The position numbers and the translations under genes are program-made. DNA of 42,542 nt, from positions 1 to 42,542 of the forward strand of contig CAMUZG010000022.1 in the NCBI GenBank assembly GCA_947165145.1, written 5' to 3'. Shown in pieces: positions 25,617-34,573 of this stretch. The notes below the pieces were generated by a model, which worked only from the letters and a program-made list of their open reading frames with translations, had not been told where the DNA came from and ran no database searches. Each line of letters opens with the position of its first letter. Positions within the stretch are counted from its first letter, which is position 1. This DNA is from an uncultured Selenomonadales bacterium (GTDB lineage Bacteria > Bacillota > Negativicutes > Selenomonadales > Selenomonadaceae).

Positions 25617-25699
25617 TAGGTTAATAGGGAATTAGGTTAATAGGTTAATAGAGGAAGACTTTTCTACTAACCTACCAACCTACTAACCTATTAACCTAA
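25617..25699. repeat. Octamer-type dispersed repeat, inverted form
   Basis: Left-arm octamers AGGTTAAT, core GAAGACTTTTCTAC and right-arm octamers CCTACTAA/CCTATTAA. Core nearly identical to 7112-7187. The right arm supplies the last two codons and stop of the upstream gene (25691). Confidence 0.9.
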
Positions 25700-26002
25700 T
25701 TTTTTGTCGACGACTGTCAGCGTTATTCGGTCGCCGTCACGTTTTATTTTGAAGTTGTAACTTTTAACGCCAGCGTTCGACAGCTCAATTCTGAGCGCGA
25801 GCAATTCTTTGCCGAGTTTGTCAGTAAGTTCGGGCGTGAAACCGGCTTTAGCAAGTTGCGGCGGCGGAGCTTCAGCCTCGGCGATAGCGCGAAGTTTTTC
25901 AGCCTTCTTGGCGGCGTTCAGGAGTTGCTGTTCAATCGTCTCCTCTTCGACGTAATTTTTAATCATGTCCTTATCGGTCAAGCCGCGCGGAATTTTCGAC
26001 AC
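25691..26002 (-). CDS. Small protein of unknown function
   Basis: 103 residues; GTG start at 26002 with GAGGTGA upstream, 6 bases after the glnS stop. Residues 1-50 are charged and helical with an A/E-rich segment; residues about 65-100 look like strand-helix-strand and end in KKLG, whose last two residues and stop are written by the octamer repeat. I do not recognise a family. Operon position behind glnS suggests a conserved gene rather than a chance frame. Confidence 0.6.
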   Translation of the reverse strand: MSKIPRGLTDKDMIKNYVEEETIEQQLLNAAKKAEKLRAIAEAEAPPPQLAKAGFTPELTDKLGKELLALRIELSNAGVKSYNFKIKRDGDRITLTVVDKKLG

Positions 26003-26008
26003 GTTTAA

Positions 26009-27661
26009 TCACCTCGCTTTGACTTTCGCCCAAGTGTCTTTCAAACCGACGACGCGATTAAAAACCAACTTATCGGGCGTGGTGTCTGGGTCGACGACAA
26101 AATATCCCAGCCGCAAAAATTGATAATGCGTGCCAGCCGCCGTCCAACGAACGCTCGGCTCAATCAACACTTGCTTGACAATCAACGAATCGGGATTAAG
26201 TGCGGCGATAAAATCTTCGGGCAAGTTGCCGTTTTCGTCGGTTGTCAAAAGATAATCGTACAGGCGAACTTCGGCGGGCAAAGCAAATTTCGCGCTGACC
26301 CAATGAATCGTGCCCTTGATTTTGCGATTGGCAGTTTCGCCGCCCGATTTGGACGTCGGATCAATCGTGCAATGCAACTCGACAACATCGCCTGCGGAAT
26401 TTTTGATGACTTCGTCGCATTTGATGATGTAAGCGTGCTTGAGCCGAACTTCGCCGCCCGGTTTGAGTCGGAAAAATTTTTTCGGAGCATCTTCCATAAA
26501 ATCGTCGCGTTCAATGAAAATTTCCCGCGTGAATGGAACAAACCTTGAACCGCCGCGACTCGGATGATTTTCCGCCGTCAAGTACTCAACGGAATCTTCA
26601 GCGACGTTCGTCAAGACAACTTTAATCGGGTCAAGAACAGCCATAACGCGGTCGGCGTTGACGTTCAAATCTTCGCGGACGCAGTGTTCAAGCATGGCAA
26701 TATCAACGAGACTGTTTGACTTCGCGACGCCGATACGTTCGCAAAAATCTCGGATTGCCGCAGGAGTGAATCCTCTACGTCTCAAGCCGCACAATGTCGG
26801 CATACGGGGATCGTCCCAGCCGCGAACGTGACCTTCTTCGACGAGCTGACGAAGTTTGCGCTTGCTGGTAAGAGTGTTCGTCACGTCAAGCCGCGCGAAT
26901 TCAATTTGCCGCGGACGCGTGTTCACGTCGAACCCCAACGCGTCAAGCAACCAATCATAAAACGGGCGATGATCTTCAAATTCCAACGTGCAGACGGAAT
27001 GCGTAATATTTTCTATTGCGTCTTCAAGCGGGTGCGCAAAATCGTACATGGGATAAATCAGCCAATCGTCGCCCGTGTGATGATGAGGCGTTCGCGTGAT
27101 TCGGTAGATGACAGGGTCGCGCATGTTGATATTCGGGCTCGCCATGTCGATTTTCGCACGCAAAACTTTTGAGCCGTCAGGAAATTCGCCGTTCTTCATG
27201 CGTGTGAACAAATCCAAATTTTCTTCAATGCTACGGTTGCGGTGCGGACTTTCTTTGCCAGGTTCAGTGAGTGTGCCACGGTATGCGCGAATCTCTTCGG
27301 CGGACAAATCGTCGACGTAAGCCAAGCCGCGTTTGATGAGCTCAACCGCATAATCGTAGAACTTGCCGAAATAATCGGACGCGAAAAATTTTCTGTCGCC
27401 CCAATCGAAGCCGAGCCACTTAATATCCTCTTGAATCGAGTCGACAAACTCAACGTCTTCCTTCGTCGGATTGGTGTCGTCGAAACGCAAATTGCAAAGC
27501 CCGCCGTTGTGGAGTGCCAGCCCGAAATTCAAGCAAACGGATTTCGCGTGCCCGATATGCAAATATCCGTTGGGTTCGGGCGGAAAACGCGTGTGAATTC
27601 CGTCGGCGTACTTGCCTGCCTTCAAATCGTTTTCAATCTCCTGCTGAATAAAATTTACCAT
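26009..27661 (-). CDS. glnS: Glutaminyl-tRNA synthetase
   Basis: Charges tRNA-Gln directly. Class I motifs: [15 protein letters not shown] (HIGH) and, in place of [25 protein letters not shown] and [16 protein letters not shown] are diagnostic of the GlnRS/GluRS subfamily, and the C-terminal beta-barrel anticodon domain follows. 550 residues, normal. Many Firmicutes lack GlnRS and use Glu-tRNA-Gln amidation instead; its presence here indicates the direct route. AAAGGAG lies within the 3' end of the HD gene, whose stop is one base before the ATG, so translation is coupled. Confidence 0.97.
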   Translation of the reverse strand: MVNFIQQEIENDLKAGKYADGIHTRFPPEPNGYLHIGHAKSVCLNFGLALHNGGLCNLRFDDTNPTKEDVEFVDSIQEDIKWLGFDWGDRKFFASDYFGKFYDYAVELIKRGLAYVDDLSAEEIRAYRGTLTEPGKESPHRNRSIEENLDLFTRMKNGEFPDGSKVLRAKIDMASPNINMRDPVIYRITRTPHHHTGDDWLIYPMYDFAHPLEDAIENITHSVCTLEFEDHRPFYDWLLDALGFDVNTRPRQIEFARLDVTNTLTSKRKLRQLVEEGHVRGWDDPRMPTLCGLRRRGFTPAAIRDFCERIGVAKSNSLVDIAMLEHCVREDLNVNADRVMAVLDPIKVVLTNVAEDSVEYLTAENHPSRGGSRFVPFTREIFIERDDFMEDAPKKFFRLKPGGEVRLKHAYIIKCDEVIKNSAGDVVELHCTIDPTSKSGGETANRKIKGTIHWVSAKFALPAEVRLYDYLLTTDENGNLPEDFIAALNPDSLIVKQVLIEPSVRWTAAGTHYQFLRLGYFVVDPDTTPDKLVFNRVVGLKDTWAKVKAR

Positions 27662-27662
27662 A

Positions 27663-28451
27663 TCAAAACTCCTTTAATTTGTTTTCAACGTGAGCTTTCA
27701 GACGGCGGACACCTTCGGCAATGCGTTCGTCCATCGGCAAGTTGCTGACGATTTTGTCAATGTAGCCGCGTTCGACAATTTTCCGCATCGTCCACGCGAA
27801 ATTGATGTCGTAAAGCCACATGAGCCGCACAATTTTTCTGTCGCCGTTGGTGCGAATTTTGCGGTAATCCGCCTGTTTGCCCGTGACGAAATTTTCCACG
27901 AAGTCGGGGCTGATGTTCGCAACGAGATTTCCGCCCGCCTTGATGAAGTTCGGCATTTTGTCGACGTTCTCTTGAGCAAGAAACGGTTCAAGTACGCGGT
28001 AGATGTCAAGTTTGTCGGCGTCGCGAAGAATTTTGGCGAACAGAAATTTTCGAGCACTGTCGGTCGGCGCGACGGTTTTTTTATTGTGATTTTGAATGGC
28101 GAACTTCACAATCGCAAAATCTTCGGCGGAAAGTTCCTTGAAAAATTCCAACTCGTCAATGACTTGCAACGAAAGTTCGGCGTGATCTTCGGAATCGGCG
28201 TCATTGAAAGTTTTGTACAAGCTGTATTGGCGAAAACGTCCCGCGTCGTGAAAAAGCCCGATAATTTCGGCAAGCTCAACGGCATGTTTCTGCAGTCGCA
28301 AAGATTTTGTCAACTCCACGCAATTCGCCGTAACGTAGCCGGTATGTGTTTCTTTGATTAAAATTCCGCGCTGAACTTCCTCGTCGTCGGTGTAAAAACT
28401 TTTCATGTAATTCGTCATCCACTCGTGCATTCGATTGAGCAATTCCCGCAT
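27663..28451 (-). CDS. HD-domain metal-dependent phosphohydrolase
   Basis: 262 residues. The HD metal site is visible: His36, His68-Asp69 in GLFHDAGRF, and a later Asp in [10 protein letters not shown]. HxHD...D-type HD domains hydrolyse phosphate esters such as nucleotides or cyclic dinucleotides; the substrate here is unknown. The ATG at 28451 lies 8 bases after TGGAGG; a TTG at 28466 would be inside the Shine-Dalgarno and is rejected. First gene of HD-glnS-unknown (28490-28518 promoter). Confidence 0.85.
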   Translation of the reverse strand: MRELLNRMHEWMTNYMKSFYTDDEEVQRGILIKETHTGYVTANCVELTKSLRLQKHAVELAEIIGLFHDAGRFRQYSLYKTFNDADSEDHAELSLQVIDELEFFKELSAEDFAIVKFAIQNHNKKTVAPTDSARKFLFAKILRDADKLDIYRVLEPFLAQENVDKMPNFIKAGGNLVANISPDFVENFVTGKQADYRKIRTNGDRKIVRLMWLYDINFAWTMRKIVERGYIDKIVSNLPMDERIAEGVRRLKAHVENKLKEF

Positions 28452-28489
28452 GGAATCAACCTCCAAAAGTTAAAATGGCATTAGCGCAA

Positions 28490-28518
28490 ATTATACAACC
28501 GATTGACGCGTTGCGCAA
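28490..28518 (-). promoter_or_regulatory. Probable promoter of the HD-glnS operon
   Basis: Minus strand TTGCGC (28513-28518), 17 bases, TATAAT (28490-28495). Confidence 0.65.
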
Positions 28519-28536
28519 TTTATCTTGCCAAATTTG

Positions 28537-28565
28537 TTGACGGGCAAAAGACGCTGTGTTAATAT
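28537..28565 (+). promoter_or_regulatory. Probable promoter of the flavodoxin gene
   Basis: TTGACG (28537-28542), 17 bases, TAATAT (28560-28565). Divergent from the HD-glnS promoter, with only 18 bases between the two -35 hexamers. Confidence 0.65.
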
Positions 28566-28605
28566 GTGCGCGGTTTTGAGTTAAAATTTTTTTGGAGGTG
28601 TTCTG

Positions 28606-29034
28606 ATGAGTAAAATTGCGGTCGTGTTTTGGAGCGGCACCGGCAACACCGAGGAAATGGCCAACGCTGCGGCAGAAGGCGCACAGGCAGCCGGCGCAGA
28701 CGTAGAAGTGTTCCAGGTCGACGACTTCAACGCATCTGACATGGCTGATTATAACGGGTTCCTTTTCGGTTGCCCCGCTATGGGCGATGAAGTCCTTGAA
28801 GAAGATTCCTTCGAGCCTTTCTTCACCGAGGCGGAAGCTAAGCTTAACGGCGTGCCCGTCGGATTGTTCGGCAGCTACGGTTGGGGCGGCGGCACATGGA
28901 TGGAAAATTGGAGCGAGCGTACCAAAGAAGCCGGTGCAAAATTCGTCGGTAGCGTGATTGCGGAAAATGCACCCGATGACACCGCTCTTGATGAATGTCG
29001 CAAACTCGGCGAGGATTTGGCTAAAGCTGTCTAA
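28606..29034 (+). CDS. Short-chain flavodoxin
   Basis: FMN-binding electron carrier replacing ferredoxin in low-potential reactions. Phosphate-binding loop SGTGNTEEMA at residues 10-19; GSYGWGGG near residue 88 is the second FMN loop. 142 residues with no extra loop, hence short-chain. Strong GGAGGTG after a T-rich run precedes the ATG. Transcribed alone, with promoter and terminator on both sides. The product should be highly expressed, judged from promoter and ribosome-binding site. Confidence 0.95.
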   Translation: MSKIAVVFWSGTGNTEEMANAAAEGAQAAGADVEVFQVDDFNASDMADYNGFLFGCPAMGDEVLEEDSFEPFFTEAEAKLNGVPVGLFGSYGWGGGTWMENWSERTKEAGAKFVGSVIAENAPDDTALDECRKLGEDLAKAV

Positions 29035-29055
29035 AATTTTTTAAGAACGAAATAG

Positions 29056-29092
29056 AAAATCCCCGTTCGCTTTGAGCGGGGAAATTTTTTTT
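29056..29092 (+). terminator. Terminator after the flavodoxin gene
   Basis: CCCCG and CGGGG around an 11-base loop with A-tract before and eight T after. The loop sequence differs from that of the SCIFF terminator but the stem is the same. Confidence 0.85.
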
Positions 29093-29158
29093 AATTTGGA
29101 ATTGGAAATTTGGAATGTGGAATTATAATTCCTAATTTCAAATTCCTAATTCCTAATT
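29093..29158. repeat. Heptamer-type dispersed repeat, inverted form
   Basis: AATTTGG/AATTGGA-type left arm and CCTAATT-type right arm, 66 bases. Lies between converging flavodoxin and acetyltransferase genes and supplies the stop codon of the latter. Confidence 0.85.
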
Positions 29159-29662
29159 GTTAAAATCGCGGTCGAGCATGCCGAACACGATAAGATTTTC
29201 GTAAACGCCGTCGGTCTCGATGATTTCACGCAACACGCCTTCGCGAACAAAGCCTAATCTTTCGTACAGGTTTAACGCGATTGTGTTATACTCTTTGCAA
29301 TCAATCCACACGCGATGAAATTTTTTAACGGCGAACGTCCACGTAAGCAAAAGTTTCAAAGCTTCGCTACCGTAGCCGAGACCTTTGCGACCGATGATGA
29401 CGTGCGTGAATTCCGCGCAGAGACTGTCCAGTTCGCGCAACATGAAATATCCGACAGATGCTCCCGTTTCAATCTCCTCGATGATGACGTCCAATTTCTC
29501 CGAACCGTCCGAGGCGATGATTGCGCGGTGATAGTCTTCGTCGAACGGCACGATGTACTGCAAATTTTCGGGTGCATACTGCAACGCCATGATGTAGCCC
29601 AAATCGGTCGTGTTGGCTTTTCTGAGTTTGAGCCGCCGACCTTCGATTAAAATTTCTTTCAT
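29153..29662 (-). CDS. GNAT-family N-acetyltransferase
   Basis: 169 residues, acetyl-CoA dependent, RimL/SpeG-like. The CoA loop RKGLGYGSEAL (residues about 92-102) and the C-terminal LYERLGFVREG motif are typical. The substrate cannot be read from the sequence; an amino group on a small molecule or protein N-terminus is likely. GAAGGAG precedes the ATG. The last residues NN and the stop are formed by the heptamer repeat, as in GrpE. Promoter at 29696-29724. Confidence 0.88.
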   Translation of the reverse strand: MKEILIEGRRLKLRKANTTDLGYIMALQYAPENLQYIVPFDEDYHRAIIASDGSEKLDVIIEEIETGASVGYFMLRELDSLCAEFTHVIIGRKGLGYGSEALKLLLTWTFAVKKFHRVWIDCKEYNTIALNLYERLGFVREGVLREIIETDGVYENLIVFGMLDRDFNN

Positions 29663-29695
29663 GCTATCAACTCCTTCAAATACAGGCGGGGATTT

Positions 29696-29724
29696 ATGAT
29701 ATATCGCCGCAAAATTTTTTTCAA
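29696..29724 (-). promoter_or_regulatory. Probable promoter of the acetyltransferase
   Basis: Minus strand TTGAAA (29719-29724), 17 bases, TATCAT (29696-29701). Confidence 0.6.
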
Positions 29725-29741
29725 GACGAGAGGTGTTTTGT

Positions 29742-30842
29742 TTGGATTATTTAAGAAATGTTGACTGGTTGTCGTTGGGCGAAAAGCTCATCTTGCCCGC
29801 GTGTATTTTGGCAATCGCGCTCTTCATCGGCGTCGCACTCAATCAGATGTTGACGCAGAAACTTGCGCGTCACGTGAAGTCAACCGACTCCGAGATTGTG
29901 GAAATTTTTTTCCGCGCAATGAAAGGCGTACCGATTTCGCTGTGTCTGGTGACGGGTCTTTATTGGTGCGTCACGACTTCAAACATGCCGCCGGGTCTCG
30001 AAAGAATTTTCTCGTACATTTTGTTCGCAGTGATTATCTTTTCGTTGACGCGGGTTTGTGAACGGACACTGTCTGGTTTCATTCGGCTGAAGTTCTCCGG
30101 CTCAAGCGACATGACACAATCCACGTTGCTCGATACAATTTTCCGCGTGGCAATTTACGCGTCGGGCGCACTGATAATCCTTGACTACTTCAACATTTCC
30201 ATAGCACCGATTATGGCGGCAATGGGTGTCGGTGGTATGGCGGTTGCATTCGGCGTGCGCGAGACTTTGGAAAATATTTTCTCCGGCTTGCAATTAATCG
30301 TCTCGAAGCAACTGCGCGTTAACGATTACATCAAACTTTCCACGGGCGACGAAGGACGCGTCACCGACATCAACTGGCGATATATAACGGTCATGCCGCC
30401 GAACGAAGGTAGCGTTGTCGTTATCCCGAACAAAGTTATCGCCAGCTCTGTCACACAGAATTTTTCTCAGCCGCGCGATGATATTATCGTCGTCGTGCCA
30501 ATCGGCGTTTCTTATGACAGTGACCTTGATCTCGTCGAACGCGTTGTTGTTGAAGTTGCCCGCGACCTGCAGATTAAAATTGACGGCTACGAACCACAAT
30601 TCGACAAAGACGGTGTCGACTACAATAAACTTGCGCCCGTCGTTCGCTTCCAATGTTTCAACGATTCGTCGATTGACTTCAACGCTGTCATGCACGTCCA
30701 GACCTTCACCAACCAATATCTTCTTAAGCACGAGTTCATCAAGGCAATCACCAAGCGTTTCCGCGAAGAAGGTATCAATATTCCTTTCCCGATTCGCACG
30801 CTTGATTTGCCTGATGATAAAAAAATAGATTTGAGGAAGTGA
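29742..30842 (+). CDS. MscS-family mechanosensitive channel
   Basis: 366-residue membrane protein with three or four transmembrane helices, the last being the pore helix with small residues (IMAAMGVGGMAVAFG) and the hinge ENIFSGLQLIV. The cytoplasmic vestibule domain follows, with GRVTDINWRYI and PNEGSVVVIPNK. MscS channels release solutes on sudden loss of osmotic pressure. TTG at 29742 is preferred, six bases after GAGAGGTG; a GTG at 29733 overlaps that ribosome-binding site. The next gene starts 6 bases after the stop. Confidence 0.9.
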   Translation: MDYLRNVDWLSLGEKLILPACILAIALFIGVALNQMLTQKLARHVKSTDSEIVEIFFRAMKGVPISLCLVTGLYWCVTTSNMPPGLERIFSYILFAVIIFSLTRVCERTLSGFIRLKFSGSSDMTQSTLLDTIFRVAIYASGALIILDYFNISIAPIMAAMGVGGMAVAFGVRETLENIFSGLQLIVSKQLRVNDYIKLSTGDEGRVTDINWRYITVMPPNEGSVVVIPNKVIASSVTQNFSQPRDDIIVVVPIGVSYDSDLDLVERVVVEVARDLQIKIDGYEPQFDKDGVDYNKLAPVVRFQCFNDSSIDFNAVMHVQTFTNQYLLKHEFIKAITKRFREEGINIPFPIRTLDLPDDKKIDLRK

Positions 30843-30848
30843 TTGCTT

Positions 30849-31148
30849 ATGATTGTTGACGGCGTCAAGGTCAATTTCATCGGCATGGACGACGCCACAC
30901 GCGAAGAGGCCGCCAATTACGTTGCTTACGTGCGCGGCAGAGTTTCCGAGCCCGTCAAGTCCATCAATGTCAAGCTGTGTGATGACGGTTGCGTCGACGT
31001 CAGTTACACGGCACGCGGCGAAAAATTTGAACGTATCAGGCGCATAACCGGCTATCTTGTAGGCACAACTGATCGCTGGAACGACGCGAAAAAATTTGAA
31101 GAAAAAGACCGCGTCAAACATAACCTTTTCAACGAAGAAACTGCGTGA
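30849..31148 (+). CDS. Small protein resembling the anaerobic ribonucleotide reductase (NrdD) C-terminal tail
   Basis: 99 residues. Residues about 60-92 (ERIRRITGYLVGTTDRWNDAKK and DRVKH) match the tail of NrdD, where such a stretch leads into the glycyl-radical and zinc region. Here the zinc cysteines (two CxxC pairs) are not present; only two cysteines lie at 44 and 48 (CDDGC). No glycyl-radical loop or reductase body is attached. It could be an NRDD-tail-derived regulator or a partner of a full NrdD coded elsewhere. The ATG follows TGAGGAAG in the MscS 3' end, so it is co-transcribed with MscS. Confidence 0.5.
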   Translation: MIVDGVKVNFIGMDDATREEAANYVAYVRGRVSEPVKSINVKLCDDGCVDVSYTARGEKFERIRRITGYLVGTTDRWNDAKKFEEKDRVKHNLFNEETA

Positions 31149-31177
31149 AAATTTTTTCTGCACAAAATTTTAATTGC

Positions 31178-31186
31178 TGTTATAAT
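31178..31186 (+). promoter_or_regulatory. Extended -10 promoter of the hybrid kinase
   Basis: TGTTATAAT forms an extended -10 (TGnTATAAT). The -35 region has no good match. About 60 bases before the ATG. Confidence 0.45.
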
Positions 31187-31246
31187 GGGCGGCAGGATTC
31201 GTTCAGAGTCCCGACCGTCAATTTTTTTGATAGCGAGGAAATCTTT

Positions 31247-34200
31247 ATGAACAGTTCATTGCCGTTCGACACGTCGAAGTTTGACGAACTGCCAATCAGC
31301 ATAATTATCTGCACGCCGGTTTTGAATGCGGACGATTCCGTGCGCGATTATCGCATCGTCTTCGGCAATGAGCAGTTCGCAGGGCTTTGGAGTGCTTTGC
31401 GCAAATTTTACGATTTTGTCGGCGAACTCGTCGGAGAAAATCTTTCGAGCGAAAAATTTTTCTTGACGCCACTGAACAATTTGCCCGCGCCGTACGTCGG
31501 CTTTTCCGTCACGGATTTGTCGGACATTGAAAAAAAATCTGCGCGGAATCAATTCTTGAGGTTGATACGCCAAACGGAAAACGCGGCGATTCTCCTGCGT
31601 GACAAAGACGATGGTCGCTTTGAAGTCGTCTTCGTGTCGCGCGGATTCGCAAAGCTCGTGCGGTGCAGTGTCGACAACGCGGTGACAACTTTCGCGAAAA
31701 ACGGCGTCATTGCCTTCACGCACCCCGACGATCGACTTGCCGTCAAACGCATGTTGCGACGCCGTGTATCCGAGGACAGCACCAAAGATTTGACGATTCG
31801 GCAGCTGACGACGCACGGCGAAACTGTCTGGTGCAAAGTGAATTACACCTTCATTGACGAATTCGACGAACGATATGTTTACTGCACATACTTCGACGTA
31901 ACGACTTTCAAAGTTTACGCGCAACGTCTGCAAACAACCTACATGTCAATCGGCGACAATTTTTATCGCGTCGATGAGCGTACGCTGTCAATGTTCCGCG
32001 CTAATCTCACTCGCAACAAAGTCGAAGACATTCAAGGACGCGACATGTTCGGCACGGATTCGGTTATTCGCCCGTATTCGGAGCTGATTAATCTTCGCGC
32101 GAAAAATTATCCGATTGCCGAGGAGCGTGCAAAATTCCTTGAGACTTTCAACGCCGCCAACATCAAAGCACGATTCCTGCGCGGCGATACGCAACTGTCA
32201 ATGTACATTTTTTCGCGTCGCAAAGACAATCACTATTGTTACGTCAATTATCGCGCGGTGCTGACGCGTCACCCGATTACAAGCGAAATCATCATGTTCG
32301 TCGCTGAGCAGGAAGCCGGTAAAGAGAAAGTCGAAGGCGCACTGCTTGACAAAATTTTGGCGCGGCAATTCGATATGGTTGCCTACCTTGCCAACGAAAA
32401 ATACACCGTGGTTGTCGGCGACGCGTCGCTTATCGGCAAGGGCTCAATCTTCCCGACGACCCGCGAAGGTTTTTACGCCGATTATTTGAGCAACCAGGTC
32501 TTTCCCGTGCTTGAAGGCGATGACGAACTTAAAGGCACCTTGCGCGAGGCATTGAGTCTGTCAACGATTCGCGATAAGCTCAAGACCGCCGAGCCTTACG
32601 TCGTCAACATTGCCTGCAACATCGGCGGCGAAACTTTTTACAAGCGGCTTGATTTTTACGTCATCGACCCCCGCGCAGATTTTTTCATCGTGCTCAAAAG
32701 TGACACGACCGAAATTCAGCGCAAACAGATTGAGCAAAATAATCGCCTGCGAGCCGCCCTTGACCAGGCAAGACAAGCCAACGTTGCCAAGACCGCGTTC
32801 CTGTCGCGCATGAGCCACGAAATTCGCACGCCCATGAACGCAATCATCGGGCTGGACAACATCGCACTGCACGACAAAAGCATCACGCCGACGGTTAAAG
32901 GTTACCTTGAAAAAATCGGCACGAGCGCACGCTACCTGCTCAGCATCATCAACGATATTCTCGACATGAGCCGTATTGAAAGCGGACGCATGAGTTTCCG
33001 CAACGAAGAATTTTCTTTCACGTCGTTCATCTACCAAATCAACACGCTGATTGACGGGCAGTGCAAGGACAAAGGCTTAACCTACGAGTGCGAACTCCGA
33101 GGCGAAATCGGCAAATATTACATCGGCGACGACACCAAGCTTGAGCAAGTGCTTATCAACATTCTCGGCAATGCGGTCAAGTTCACGGACGCGGGCGGCA
33201 AAGTCACCTTGCTCATCGAGTGCACCGCGCAATTCGACGGGCAATCCAATTTCCGATTCACAATCACGGACACGGGCGTCGGCATGAGCAAAGATTATCT
33301 GCCGAAAATTTTCGAGCCCTTTACGCAGGAAGACGATACCACGACTTCAAAGTACGGCGGCTCTGGTCTCGGACTTGCAATCACGAAAAATATTGTTCAG
33401 CTGATGAACGGCTCAATTTCCGTCGAGTCTCAAAAAGGCGTCGGCTCAACTTTTATCGTTAACGTTCCGCTGAAAGATTCTGCGCGAACTGAAGGCGACG
33501 ATTCACACGAAATGCGCCCACAAGATTTTTCTGTGCTGATTGTCGACGACGAGCCGCTTGCCTGCGAACATGCTCAATCGGTCTTGGAAGAAGTCGGCAT
33601 TCAATCGGACGTTTGCGGTAGCGGCGCGGAGGCTCTCGAACTCATCAAATTGCGTCACGCTCGCCGTCAAGACTACAACTTGATTCTGATTGATTGGCTC
33701 ATGCCCGAAAAGGACGGTATCGCCGTCACGCGCGAAGTCCGCGACATTTTAGGCTACGACACTACGGTTATCGTGCTCACCGCTTACGATTGGTACGAAG
33801 TCGAAGACGAGGCAATCAAAGCTGGCGTCGATACTTTCATGGCGAAACCGCTTGCTCCGACGAACGCGCTGTACGAATTCCGTCAAGCCTTCAACCGCAA
33901 GAAAAAAATTCTGCCGAAAAAGAAAGTCGTCGACCTCACAGGACGCAAAATTCTCGTCGCGGAAGATATGCCCGTCAACGCCGAAATCATGATGATGATT
34001 TTGGAAATGCGCGGAATGATTTCCGACCACGCCGAAAACGGGAAGATTGCCGTAAAAAAATTCGCCGACTCGCCGCCTGGCTTCTACGACGCAATTTTGA
34101 TGGATATTCGTATGCCGGTGATGGACGGTTTGGAAGCGACTGCCGCGATTCGCGCACTCGACCACCCCGACGCCAAAACGATTCCGATTATCGCGATGAC

Positions 34201-34321
34201 AGCCAACGCTTTCGACGAGGACGTTCAACGCTCACTGAACGCCGGCATGAACGCGCACTTGACGAAGCCCGCCGATCCCGAACAGCTTTACAAGACCCTG
34301 CAGGAACTCATTCGCGACTAA
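31247..34321 (+). CDS. Hybrid sensor histidine kinase with PAS-type sensors and two receiver domains
   Basis: 1024 residues, no transmembrane helices, so a cytoplasmic sensor. Residues 1-480 hold PAS-like units (FTHPDDRLAVKRML; VWCKVNYTF). A short coiled coil leads to HisKA with His524 in RMSHEIRTPMN, then HATPase with DTGVGMSK and GGSGLGLAITKNIV. Two receivers follow, with phosphoacceptor Asp816 (LIDWLMPEKDG) and Asp953 (LMDIRMPVMDG). There is no HPt or DNA-binding output domain, so the signal must pass to another protein. The ATG at 31247 follows GCGAGGAA. It is monocistronic, with the terminator at 34345. Confidence 0.92.
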   Translation: MNSSLPFDTSKFDELPISIIICTPVLNADDSVRDYRIVFGNEQFAGLWSALRKFYDFVGELVGENLSSEKFFLTPLNNLPAPYVGFSVTDLSDIEKKSARNQFLRLIRQTENAAILLRDKDDGRFEVVFVSRGFAKLVRCSVDNAVTTFAKNGVIAFTHPDDRLAVKRMLRRRVSEDSTKDLTIRQLTTHGETVWCKVNYTFIDEFDERYVYCTYFDVTTFKVYAQRLQTTYMSIGDNFYRVDERTLSMFRANLTRNKVEDIQGRDMFGTDSVIRPYSELINLRAKNYPIAEERAKFLETFNAANIKARFLRGDTQLSMYIFSRRKDNHYCYVNYRAVLTRHPITSEIIMFVAEQEAGKEKVEGALLDKILARQFDMVAYLANEKYTVVVGDASLIGKGSIFPTTREGFYADYLSNQVFPVLEGDDELKGTLREALSLSTIRDKLKTAEPYVVNIACNIGGETFYKRLDFYVIDPRADFFIVLKSDTTEIQRKQIEQNNRLRAALDQARQANVAKTAFLSRMSHEIRTPMNAIIGLDNIALHDKSITPTVKGYLEKIGTSARYLLSIINDILDMSRIESGRMSFRNEEFSFTSFIYQINTLIDGQCKDKGLTYECELRGEIGKYYIGDDTKLEQVLINILGNAVKFTDAGGKVTLLIECTAQFDGQSNFRFTITDTGVGMSKDYLPKIFEPFTQEDDTTTSKYGGSGLGLAITKNIVQLMNGSISVESQKGVGSTFIVNVPLKDSARTEGDDSHEMRPQDFSVLIVDDEPLACEHAQSVLEEVGIQSDVCGSGAEALELIKLRHARRQDYNLILIDWLMPEKDGIAVTREVRDILGYDTTVIVLTAYDWYEVEDEAIKAGVDTFMAKPLAPTNALYEFRQAFNRKKKILPKKKVVDLTGRKILVAEDMPVNAEIMMMILEMRGMISDHAENGKIAVKKFADSPPGFYDAILMDIRMPVMDGLEATAAIRALDHPDAKTIPIIAMTANAFDEDVQRSLNAGMNAHLTKPADPEQLYKTLQELIRD

Positions 34322-34324
34322 AAT

Positions 34325-34483
34325 TCACGGACGACCTTTGCGATAAAAAATGCCTCCCGAAATTCTCGGAAGGTATTTTTTTGGCAACGTGACGTTGTAT
34401 CCAGCGGTCGCGATTAAACGTTTCAGCTGTCGAACGTTATCGCCGCGAACTAACTGTTCATGCGTCGGAAAAAGAACCGTCAC
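34325..34483 (-). CDS. Possible small protein on the minus strand
   Basis: A GTG-started 52-residue frame ending in GGIFYRKGRP lies in the only 250-base gap of this region, opposite the hybrid kinase terminator. The middle part (EQLVRGDNVRQLKRLIATAG) looks like a normal amphipathic helix and the codon choice resembles that of real genes. There is no Shine-Dalgarno and no good promoter, and the last codons double as the terminator hairpin. It could be a relic or a chance frame. Confidence 0.25.
   Translation of the reverse strand: MTVLFPTHEQLVRGDNVRQLKRLIATAGYNVTLPKKYLPRISGGIFYRKGRP
34345..34382 (+). terminator. Terminator after the hybrid kinase
   Basis: TGCCTCCCGA and TCGGAAGGTA form a near-perfect stem around a short loop (AATTC), followed by seven T. 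Confidence 0.85.
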
Positions 34484-34573
34484 TGCTAAATTGTGCCAAC
34501 AGTCTCTAAATCTGCGGCAGGAAATTAACAGCGTCAACCGAATAAATCTGCAGAAAATTTTTGGAGAAGGCTT

